Shown: positions 11,401-22,500 of the stretch, piece after piece
Layout of the letters: each line of letters opens with the position of its first letter
Numbering within the stretch: position 1 is the first letter of the stretch
Source of the DNA: Ochotona curzoniae
Taxonomy: Eukaryota; Chordata; Mammalia; Lagomorpha; Ochotonidae
Assembly (NCBI RefSeq): GCF_017591425.1
Contig: NW_024466459.1
Span: 8,432,001 to 8,496,000, forward strand
Length of the DNA stretch: 64,000 nucleotides
Direction: 5' to 3'
Notes under the pieces: model-generated
What the model saw: the letters and a program-made list of their open reading frames with translations, nothing else
Told to the model about the DNA's origin: nothing
Databases searched by the model: none
Translations under genes and position numbers: made by a program

Positions 11401-13492
11401 TCGAAGGACTGCAGACACCCGGCCCTGCCCAGTGCCTATCAGACTGCCAGGCAAGGACATGCCAGGCTCACAGCGCAGGACATCTGTCACCCAGACACGC
11501 ACCTGGGCTGGTGAGCAGGGGCCGGAGCCCCACTTCCCTGACTCCCCCCCGTGCCAGCCCCAGCCCGTGAGCCCAGTGTGTCCCACGCAGGGCCCGGCTT
11601 CACCTGAGTCCTCATGATGGCCTTGATGGCTGCCTCGAACTCCTCCGAGTTGTTGTAGTCCACGGTCCACACATGCGGTTTCCCGATGAAGTTCTCGGCG
11701 TAGGGGTGCTGGGAGAACACCTGTGGGCGCACAGGCAGGCAGCTACCCCGGCGCCCACCTGCCCGGGCACTCCCTCTCTCACTCCCTGTATCCTGCCCTG
11801 CCCTGCCACTCACCTCCCTGGAGGTGGGCTTGCCCCGGAAGAACTCATGGTTGAGGGAGCTGTGGGGTGGGCTGAAGCGGGACTGCAGGAAGACGCAGCC
11901 GTTGGCAATGGCCTCCAGTGGAGCAGGACCCTCATAGGGAAAGCCGAACCCTATGAAGAGCTGCAGGGAGGAGGGCACCATGAGGATGGGGGAGGGGGTG
12001 AGGATGGAGGGCGCGCCAAGGCAGGGGAGAAATGAGGGGCTTGGAGGCATGGGGCTGAGGCAGGAGCCACGGACAAGCCTTTCTCTTCTCTGGGCCTGTG
12101 ACAAGGGAGAGGAGGTGGACCAGGTATCACCAATGGCTTCTTCTGTCCGACAGGTGCAGAGATGGGTAGCTGCAGCCCCCCACCTGCAGGGACTTTGCTC
12201 ACTCACCCTGCAAGCGTTTAATCTGACATGGGCTCGCAGCACACACAGCCCTGGCCCTGAGGTGTCGAGTCCAGGGCTGCCGTGTCAAGTTGTTCAGCTT
12301 GTTGCCTGCATGAGGATATCCACCACCTGCTTTCCTCCCCCCAGTCCCAGGGCTCTGGGAACAGGAGCCCCTGCAGCCTTAGCTGACCTCCCTGGGCACA
12401 CCAGTAACCCTGGAGGACAGCACAGTGGGCTCAGAGGAGCAGTCCCGGCAGAGCCTGGGCCAGGAAGGTCCTCTCAGCCTGCCTCACCACTCCTCAGGGC
12501 CCTGGCTGCTCAGGCTGCACCCCTAGGAGCCCACCCGACTGGCTTGGGTCATAGGGCCCACAGTGGCAAGTGCAACTGCTCTTCCTGGCCCCAGGAGCCG
12601 TGGCTCTGCTGGCCCGGCCAGGGCCCGTCTGCCCTGTGTGGGCAGCCCCATCTCTGCTGCTACACAGGGGCCTGGGAGAGCAGCACCTCAGGGTAGGTAC
12701 CCTTTGGAAGAGCCCACGTGTGGTGGCGGCAGGCCCCTGAGGGTGGGTGCGGGAGTGCTAGGTGGGGGCAGACCCTGAGGGTGAGTGCAGGGATGGGAGA
12801 CAGCGGGTAGGCCCTGATGGTGGGAGCAGGAGAGCGGGGTGGGCAGGACAGGCTCTGATGGGAGCCGGGGTGGGAGGCAGAGGCTGAGGATGGGTGCGGG
12901 AGTGTTAGGTGGGGGGGGGGAGGGCAGGCCCTGATGGTGGGAGGCGGGTCCTGAGGGTAAGCGCGGGAGGGCGGGGCAGGGCTGACCTTGGCCTTGCGCA
13001 GCAGTTGCTGGAACTCGGGCTGCGGCAGGAGGCCATGGTTCTTCACGAAGGCTGGGACCTCGGGTGGCCGCTGGCTCTCATAGTACACGGTGCCATGAAT
13101 CTCCATGTACTTGTTCAGGATGCCCAGGAACTTCTCCTTCCCCTGTGGGGGGAGGAGGGGGACAGCAGGGGCAGCGGCCAGCACAGAGGGGCCAGCGGCC
13201 AGCGCGGAGAGGCCGGCACTGACTCACTGGCCATGTGCCACCGTCCTCTGGAAAGCCACAGGGCTGGGATGGGACGAAAGGCTTCTGGCAGATGCCTGGT
13301 CCTGTGACTGTTTCCTTCCCATGGGACCCATACTGACGTGGATCTCGGCAGAGTTTCTGGACGCCTCGGACCTGTCACAGCCTCCAAACACATCTGAGCC
13401 ACCACAGAGCTCTCAGGGGCCAGACCATGGGTCGTCCGTCCATCCGCCCTCATCCACCACTCACCCATCTCGCCATCCATCCACGTATCTAT

Positions 13493-13547
<55 letters not shown>

Positions 13548-16500
13548 TATATGCACCAACTCATCTGCCCATCCATGCATCCACCCACACAGAGACATCA
13601 GTCTGTCCACAGGGCAAGAGGCACAGACGTGGGCACAGGTGTGCCCCTCCACCCCGCCACATGACGCTCTCTGCCCCCAACAAGAACACAGTGGTCAGTG
13701 GCCACATCAGTGGGATCCCCGTGATCTTGGACTGTGGACCCTGGAGCCAGCAGCTACTCCACAACGTGGCCTGTCTCTGACACTTTACACGCTCGTCAAC
13801 AACGTTCGGACGCACATTCGAACCAGAGCAGGCTCCACGCCTGTTGGCACGATGGAACCTTCCATGAGTGACCATGGTAAGGGCCTCACAAGGCCACGAG
13901 GTAGCTCTCCTGCTCTGCAGGCCAGCCAGACACCTGGCATGACTTCCTGCCACAGTCCGAGAGCATGAGCAGCCATGACTCTTCAGTGTCCACGCACATT
14001 CGTGGCATTTCCCTTTGTCATAGCCAGACACTGCAAACCCCCACATGTCAGCTAGCAGCTAAACAGACAAACAGTGGAGGACTGACATACAGCCATGAAA
14101 AGGGGTTCAGGTACCAAAACAGACAGAGTGAGAACAATCCAGAACAACCCAGGCTGCATGGAAGTGTGCCACATCATTCCATTGATAGAAAATGCAAAGT
14201 TGGGCCTGGCTTGGTAGCCTAACGGGTAAAACCTTAACCTTGCACGTGTCGGGATCCCATATGGGTGCCAGTTCTAATCCTGGCTGCTCCACTTCCCATC
14301 CAGTTCCCTGCTTGTGGCCTGGGAAAGCAGTCAAGGACAGCCCAAAGCCTTGGGACCCTGCACCCGAGTGGAAGAGCTGGAAGAAGCTCTTGGCACCAGG
14401 CTTCAGATCAGCTCAGTTCTGGTTATCACAGCCACATGGGGAGTGAACCAGTGGATGGAGGATGTTTCTTTCTGTATTTCCTTCTCTCTGCCTTTCAAAT
14501 AAATAAATAAATAAATCTTAAAAAAAGAAAATGTAAACCCATGCACTGTGACAGAAAACAGCTTCCTGGCTGCCAGCAGACAGGGCAAAGAGAGATGGAA
14601 GGAAAGGAAGGTGGAAACTTCCAGAAGTGATGGGTTTCTTTCTGGCCTTGATGGTGACGGCGCCACAGACACATCCATGTGTGAAAAGGACAGAGGAACT
14701 ACAAATCACACATTTCAAAGACAAAGCCTCAGTAAGCTGCTACAATCAGAGATGGAAATGTTCTGAATGTGAATACTTTGAATTTCAAAAGCCACCGGCA
14801 TGGGAAGACCAGACTTACTAGCTAACAGACTCACCCCCAGACACATCACACAGACCAGGGACAACGTGAGGCTAAAGGTGCTGGGCAATCAAGGACAGCT
14901 GACTTGGAGCCCAACGGGAACACTGGCCGGCACCATGCACTGATGGACGGATCTGAGAGCCAATGAGCACAGAGAAGAACCCGCTCAGTGAGGACATCCA
15001 AGCAACAGGCGGAAGTGACGCAAGTGTAGAAAACAGAGGCTCACCCTGAAACAGACCTCACGTGGGCACTAGAGGAGTCCCAGCAGAGAGGTTGGGACTC
15101 AAGCTGAGCTGGTTCCGGGTGGGCTGGGTGTAGTGGGTTAAGCCACCACTGGGGGATGCCTGCACCCCACACCCAAGTGCCTGGGACGCATCTCCATTTC
15201 CAGTCAAGCCACCTGCTAACAAGACCAGGAGGTAGCAGGTGACAGGCACAGGGCCTCAGTTCCTGCCACTCATGTGGGAGACCCCGGTGGGGCTCCTGGC
15301 TCCTGGCTTCAGTGGTGGCTGTTGCACTAATCTGGGGAGTGAATGAGAATGTAAGAGGCCCCCACTTTCAAATAAATATTAAGAATTTTCTGAATCTGGC
15401 AAAAACCAAACAAGAAAACCTCACAGATTCAAAAGCTCCATAAACTCCAAGTCAGATAAATCAGAAGAAAACCTCGCTGAGGCACAGCACAGCCAAACGC
15501 TGAAGAGCAGACGCTGCAGCCGGAAGCAGGCAGAGAAACAAGAGCGGCCCGTGAGGGTGAGCGCATGTGCACTCCACAAGCCAGGGCCGCACGGTGATAA
15601 CCCGCAAACAGCTGCGCTCACGGGCACGCGGACAGAGGAACTACGTCTTCCGGTTCTTTGTCACCACTAGAAGCTCAGATCCTGAATCTGTCCGGTGCCA
15701 ATACGGCAAGGATGCCCGTGAGAGCAGACGGGGCTGTACGCAACCACGTACATCCGTGAGAAAGGAAGATGAGAAGGACAGGAAGAGGGGACAGCCAGGA
15801 GCCGAAGCAGAAGCCAACTCCGAGCCAAATCCCTCAAGTGGAAGAGGACTCCTTGGAGCGTCAAACACGCTCATGGTCAGAAGCCAGTGTTCCACTCGTG
15901 ACAGTGCCGAAACCGCCCATTCGACTTCCGGAAGCGTGTGCCCTCCCCTTGGGGCATTAGAACACACAGGTTTTCCTTTAAAGCACACGTGCGCATGCTC
16001 ACACACGGGTCCAGGTCATGACTGTTGTTCCTCAGTCACCTGCCTGAGAATCCAGGCCTTTTACTCAGGATGGTGCAACGCTTGCCTGGAGCCTAGGCTA
16101 GCCTTGCCCTAGACCGTCAGTCAACTCAGCATGACCCGTAACACCTAGGCCAGCGCAGGGGCTGTGCACACAGCAGCCACGCTGTGCCGTGGAGGGAATA
16201 AGGACAGCAGACAGTGTGTGTGGTATAAAGGCAACCATTTTCCTAAATATTTCAGATCTGCAGCCGGATGGATCTGTTGAGTCAGCTGTGTCCAGCCAAC
16301 TTCTTCATTGAATCCCGTCTACTCCACACGCTGCCCCACATTTGAGAGCAAACTAAAGGTTTCACAAAATAACAACCTCGATCCACAATATCCACAATGC
16401 CAGCTGACACTCTCGCAGTCTGTTGTTCCTCGCCCTCTAATTTATTCATTTGAAGGCAAAGTTGAGAGAGAGAGAGTTCTTCCGCTAAGCTTCAGGCCCT

Positions 16501-19500
16501 TGGGGGCTGCCAGCAGGAGATGCCCATTTGGCTCTGGATGCCAGCTCTGGCCCGCCCTGAGAATGAGTGGCGCTCTTCCGCGCCTCCAGCCTGAGCTGTG
16601 CACAGCTGTCATCCCAGGCTGCCTCTCGCCTGTTCCTGCCCCTGCGGCCACAGAGAGTGGGGCCTGGAGTCTCCTGATGAACAGGGTTGCTCAGGGCTAC
16701 TTCAGAAGCAGTTCCCCCCAGGTCACCTCGGGCCTCCCCTGCTCTAGGGTCGTGTCTGAACTGTGCCTTACAGAGCTTGCTATGGCACCCCAACAATGCC
16801 CTTTCCCCAGCACCCCAGACAAGGGTATCCTGGCAGCCATGGTGATGGGCGCCTGGCACTTTGTGCAGCATGAGGCTAGATCTCACAGCTTCTCTTTGCC
16901 CGTTCCCCCAAGACTTCAGCAGGCTGAGGAGGCAACGAAGATTTGGGGTTCAGGCTCTGGACTTGGAAATGAGGGGACTTCAAAACATGTGGGAAATGCA
17001 GTTAGAAGGTAAGTGTGGGGTATGGCATTTGTCCTGAGGGTTAAGACACCAGCTAGAAAGCCTGCCTCCATTACAGGGCCTGGGTGTGATCCCCTGCTCC
17101 GGCTCCTAACCCAGCCTCCTGCTGCTGCCAGCCCTGGGAGAGCAGGGTGCAGCTGGGTGCCCCTGGGCCAGCCTGACCCGGCCCTGGGAGAGCAGGGTGC
17201 AGCTGGGGGCCCCTGGCCTGGCCTAGCCCAGCCCTGGGAGAGCAGGGTGCAGCTGGGGGCCCCTGGGCCAGCCTGACCCTGCCCTGGGAGAGCAGGGTGC
17301 AGCTGGGGGCCCCTGGGCCGGCCTGGCCCTGCCCTGGGAGAGCAGGGTGCAGCTGGGGGCCCCTGGGCCAGCCTGGCCCTGCCCTGGGAGAGCAGGGTGC
17401 AGCTGGGGGCCCCTGGGCCGGCCTGGCCCAGCCCTGACTGTTGTAGACTTTTGGGGAATGAACCGGTAGAAGGGAGTGGTCTCTTGTGCTCTCTCTCTGC
17501 CTCTCAAATAAATGAAAATATGTTTGTTTCAGTGCAAAGACTGAATCTAACCATTCATAGAATCTTGGAATGTAGGCTCGATGTCCACAGCACAGCTGCC
17601 CCAGTGCTGACAGTCATGGAGTACTGCCCCGGGGAGCAGCGGCCCTGCCTGACGTCCCCACTGCTCCCAGGCGTCTCCTATGACAGCCACACCTTGGCTG
17701 ACCATGTGGCTGTGAGGCTTGGAGGAAGAGGACTGCAAAGCAGGTATGCCAGGGGCCAAGACCTCCATACTATGCTGTGCCTCACCACGGGCCCCTGTCT
17801 GGCAAGAACACGTCACGCTGTGGTCCACTCCTGCCCCAGGAACTGCTCAGCAGGGCTCTGGCTATCAGGGAGCTGGTTTTCCATGATGTGGGGGTCCAGG
17901 GCCCCTGCTCTCTCCATCCCCTCCTCCCCACCTAGAGCAGCAGTAACAGAGCAGAAGCCAGAAAAGGGGTGCATGGCACCCCACTGAGTGGCCACGGGAC
18001 AGGGGAGGGACATGCAACAAGCAATCCCATACCTGGAGCTGCCGCACCGCCAATGGGAGCACAGGGAGCAAGCAGGGAGCAGGTTAGTGACAGCGACAGC
18101 AGCACATGTCACCCCACACACAGCTCCTCCCGCTCCCTCCACCGGTCCTCCCCAGAGGGCCCCCCATGCCATCAGGGCTTACCTCCCCCCGCCACGTTCT
18201 GTTCTGGGGAGGTGGGGGTGGAGGATTTGGTACCCAGCATCCCCTGGGCAGGGTTACCATGTGGCACCAGGGTACTTTTCCTGCCCCTGGTTAGGGCTGG
18301 GGTGGGAGTGGGAGCCGTGGGCACTCACCTTCCAGATGCTAGCCTCCTTGCCGTACACCACTGCCATGTTGTCAGCCTTGCCGCCCTTCACCGCCTGCTT
18401 CTCTGTGCCGTTGAGCTCCTCTGACACGAAGCCCATGAAGGAGTTGTCAGGGGTGTGGGCTGCAGCAGGGCAGGGGAGGGGCGCGTTACAGTGGGGGCCA
18501 GGAGAGGACGCAGCACGATACAGCGGGGCGGGAGCCGGGGTATGCTGCTGAACTGATTTCAGGGAAACTGCGTTCTCTGCCCTACATGGGAAAGGCCTGG
18601 GGAGGGAGGACCTAGAAGCACTTCTGGATTCTACAGCCTGCTTCCCACCTCGGATGTGCTGAGCCTGGATCCTACTTCCCATGATAGGTGTACTGAGCCT
18701 GGATCCCACACACCCACTCCCCATCAGAGACATGCGGAGCCTTTCTTATGCTGGGATGTGGGATGTGGGATGTGGGTTTGAAGCAAATGCATCGATTTAA
18801 TGTAGCTTGGAAACATCCCTCCACAAAAATAGGGACCACAGGAAGTGATACTCAATGCCTGTTGCCTCCAGGAACAGAGAGTGGCTTTCTGCCCAAGTCC
18901 CCAGAGGCTCTCACATTCTCCGGTCTGAATATCTGACCACACAGTGAGCTGCCTGTGCCAGCACCGGAGCCTCAGGGTGGGAGGGGGCTGAAGGCTTGAG
19001 GGCTCGCTGCTGGGGATGCCAGCCTTCCAGTCAGGAGGCCCTGGAGAGTTGATCAGAACCCCCACCTGCTCTCATCCACTGCCCTGTGGCCCCCTACCAG
19101 CAGCCGCTCCCCTCCAGGGCTGCCCCCTCCCCAGCAGCTGCCCCCTCCCTCCAGGGCTGCCCCCTACCAGCAGCCGCCCCCTCCAGGGCTGCCCCCTCCC
19201 CAGCAGCTGCGCCTCCCTCCAGCGCTGCCCCCTCCCCAGCAGCCGCCCCCTCCAGGGCTGCCCCTCCCCCAAAGCCGCCCCCTCCAGGGCTGCCCCCACA
19301 CCAGCAGCCGCCCCTTCCTTCCAGGGCTGCCACACCCCCTCCAGGGCTGCCCCCTCCCCAGCAGCTGCCCCCTCCCTCCAGGGCTGCCTCCTCCCTCCAG
19401 GGCTGCCTCCTCCCTCCAGCGCTGCCCCCTCCCCAGCAGCTGCCCCCCCCCGGGCTGTCCCCTCCCTCCAGGGCCATCACGCAGGCCCCTGGGGCTGAAG

Positions 19501-22500
19501 TTTCCTCATCAGCCCTGTGCCAGCAGCCTCAGGAGAGTGATGGATTTAGCACACATTTAGCTAAACTTGCAGGAGTGGGACGGGAAGTCTCATAACCAAT
19601 TAAAATAACAAGTGCCATGAAAGCCCAGGCTCCTGGGGGCTAGCCAGGGCAAGGCCATGTGGCAGGCAGCATGCCAGGCAGCTCGCGAGGCAGGGTACAG
19701 GCTCTGCTCGGAATGCCCCCACTGCTTGCAAACCTCTCTCTGCCCTCTGCACCCCTCACCCTTCTTGGTGCACTTAACTAACATGTACTGAGCACCCAGA
19801 CAGCTCCAGGGAGGTGAACCCAAGTTGGCAGTGGCCCCTTGCTGAGTGGCTCATACCTACAGGGAGATGAGCGCAAATTGCTACACTCCAACCGGGCATT
19901 TGCAGAGTGAGGCCTCAGAGGACAAAAACTCCACTGCTGAGCCAGCTCCCTGCTAATGTGCTTGGGAAGGGAGCAGAGGACAGCCCAAGCGACGGGGCCC
20001 CTGCTCCCATGTGGGAGACCCGGAAAAAGCCCCTGGGTCCTGGCTTCAGCCTGGCTCAGCTCTGGCCATTGTGATCCTCGTGGTGAGTGAACCAGCAGAT
20101 GGAAGATCTCTCTTTATCTGTGCCTTTCAAGCCAGCCAATAAATCTTATAAGCAGCGACAGATTCTGTTTGGACTGGGAGATGAAGGGGCTGCTAGAGGG
20201 GCTCTGGACTTGAAGGAGGAGTCTTCTGGGCCCGGAAGTCCAGTCCAGTTGGCTCAACACTCAGTCCCAACAAGGATGCTGCTCTGGCTCTCTCGGGCTG
20301 TGGACTGGACACCGGGCCAGCACAGATACCACAACTGGCAGCCTCCTGCCGTGGTGGAGGGGACAGCGCCCCCACCTGCTTGCCCCGAGGGCCTGTGGCC
20401 AGAACTCTGTTCACACGGGTTAGGTTGGGGCAGGCAGCTCAGAGCCTTGTTAACAATCCCTGAGGCTCGGCTTTCATCACACTCTTGGCCTCCAGTCCCC
20501 AACAGGGCTGTGGCTGCAGCTTCGTTTCCCACTGCTGCTGACTCAGGGGGCTTAATGCAGATCTTGTGCAACTAGAACCTTCTAGTACTTTCCACATCCA
20601 TGCTGCTGCTCCTCTGTCACTCAATGAGGCTCTCCAGCCCCCTGGGGAGGCTCCTCTTTCCGGAAGCCCATGAAACTCATTGTATCCAGAATGGGGGTGT
20701 CTTAGCAGGTGTCTGGACACCCCCCCTTCTCATGCCAGACCACTTTCCAAACACCATCCTGGTTCGGGAACAGGCCTAAAGGGAGGACTCCCCTCCCATC
20801 TCTTCCCTACGGACAGGAAGGAGTGAAACCCTGTCTCCTCCCAGCCACCGGTGACTGACCAGGAGGAGCTCCCTGACCGGACACTCACGGAACATGGTCA
20901 TGAACTGCTTGGGGTTGAGGTTCCAGTAGCCCCAGTTGGTCCGGTAGCCATGAAGCGTGGCATACTCCTCATGGTTGTACGCAGGCTCTGTCCCGAAGGT
21001 GTCGATGACTCGAATCCGGCACCTGCCACCCCGTCGGGGACCAGGAAGCAGTGTCAGTAGCCTACTGGTATGCTCCCCCATGGGACTGGGGGTCTCATGG
21101 CATGGGGGGGGGGCGGTGCAGTGGAGCCAGCTGGTGGCCAAGTCCTGTCAGAGCCTGCCCTGCTATGTGACCACTGGCAGGCAGCTTTGCCTCACTGTGT
21201 CAGGTAGGAGCAACCCCAGTTCCAGGGTCTCGAGGCTGTGAGAACTTGTGGGTCAGACACCATCGGCTATAACTGCCACCTGGGGGGAGGGTGCCATTCC
21301 CAGCTGGGGGGCCCTTCCGGCCCCTGTGCACCTGCTGGGGGGCGGAGAGAGAGGTCCTGGCCTCTCTGAGATGCCCTTTTTGAGAGCTGAGGGACAGAAA
21401 AACAGGGTCCTGCGGTATCTGCCTCTCCCACGGCTGTCTCTCTGGGAAGGAGCAGTCTTGGGCTCTGTCCCACCTCTGGGGACAGAGAGAGCCTTGTCCC
21501 TCATGGTCAACCCAGCCCCAGCCCCAGAATCTGCCCCTTTGTCCAGCCCACTCAGCAGTGGGAGTCTGCAGAAATGGACTGGGTCTCCAGACACTCCCAG
21601 AAGGAGCCTCTGGCCCAGAAGGGAGGGCAGAGTGCCCAGGTGGGCACTGTCCTCCAGGCGGGAGAAGGCAGGGCGAGTGCGAGAGAACACGCATTCATAA
21701 TGCAAGCAATATCGCGCCTGTCACCTCTTCTAATGAAATCTCCCAGGACAGCGGCTGGAGCTGAGACGACTGATAGATAGCAGTGCCGTCTGTGCTAAAT
21801 TAAACCCTGCGTCCTGCTGCTGCTGCAGAGGGGCGGCCGGCTGGCCAGCCGTGGCCTAGCTCGGCAGCCAGAAGGCCCGGCCATGACCCCCACCTCCTCC
21901 GATTGCACACAGGGGACGACAGGGCAGGGCAGCTCAGTGGTTTATTAGTCATCAGCTCATCTCAGCTGCGAGTGGCAAGGGCAGAGGCCAGGATGGCGGC
22001 CAGTGCCGTGCGCAGGGAGGACGCCCGTGCCCCGCTCTCTCACCGGTACTTCCTGAAGGACAGCCCCATGTGCTGTTTCATCTGCTGCAGGCCGTGGTAG
22101 TCGGTGTAAATGAGGTCGAAGGGCAAGGGGACGGTGAGCGGGCAGTTCCCCCGTCCTGGCGGCACCCCTAAGTTACTGAGAAAAGAGCTCTTCAGAGTCT
22201 GAGGCCAGAGAATCCCGCCTTTCTCCCTACCGCCCCTACCCCTGACCCCATCGCCCCAACTGTCATGGCCCAGAAAGAACAAGGAGGGAGACTGCAGGAG
22301 AGGGCAGAACTGGGGGAGAGGGGAGACAGGGCAGCCAGGGACAGTTGTGCAGGTTTTGCACTGTGAAAGAGAGTTTAACAAGGGGCGAGGGGGCTGGCAA
22401 CTGGCCTGGGCCACACGAGTGCTCCCACAGGCCCAGATCTGCCCTGAGAGAGAGGTCTCGTCCAGGGCCACAATCCCCAGTTGCGCATTTGAAGCGGGTA

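Larger units (their letters stand above)
8487..12986 (-). other. MGAT5B introns 12-16 (between exons 12 and 17)
   Basis: Intron 12 (11961-12986), intron 13 (11721-11813, 93 bases), intron 14 (9952-11603), intron 15 (9156-9876) and intron 16 (8487-8898) lie here, with exons 13-16 between them. Minisatellites fill parts of introns 12, 15 and 16. No SINE is seen in this 4.5-kb span. Confidence 0.8.
13143..18328 (-). other. MGAT5B intron 11
   Basis: 5.2 kb. It holds a (CA)24 tract, old L1 sequence at 14.04-14.9 and 15.39-15.96 kb interrupted by SINEs, a SINE tail at 16.43 kb, and the SINE with a 50-bp minisatellite at 17.02-17.52 kb. Confidence 0.8.
18460..20888 (-). other. MGAT5B intron 10
   Basis: 2.4 kb. 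It holds the G-rich (sense strand) minisatellite at 19.09-19.47 kb and a 5'-truncated SINE at 19.93 kb. Confidence 0.8.

Noticed and set aside
13105..13968. 287-codon plus-strand frame
   Set aside because: It starts antisense to exon 12 and runs through the (CA)24 tract (Thr-His repeats).
14201..14300. tRNA-like sequence with A and B box
   Set aside because: It is the head of a C-SINE with body and tail, not a functional tRNA gene; the same applies to the other SINE heads.
16308..17012. 234-codon plus-strand frame in intron 11
   Set aside because: Opposite to the gene, contains a SINE tail fragment and has no recognisable domain.
19072..19595. Pro/Ala-rich and Gly-rich frames on both strands
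   Set aside because: They are translations of the intron 10 minisatellite.
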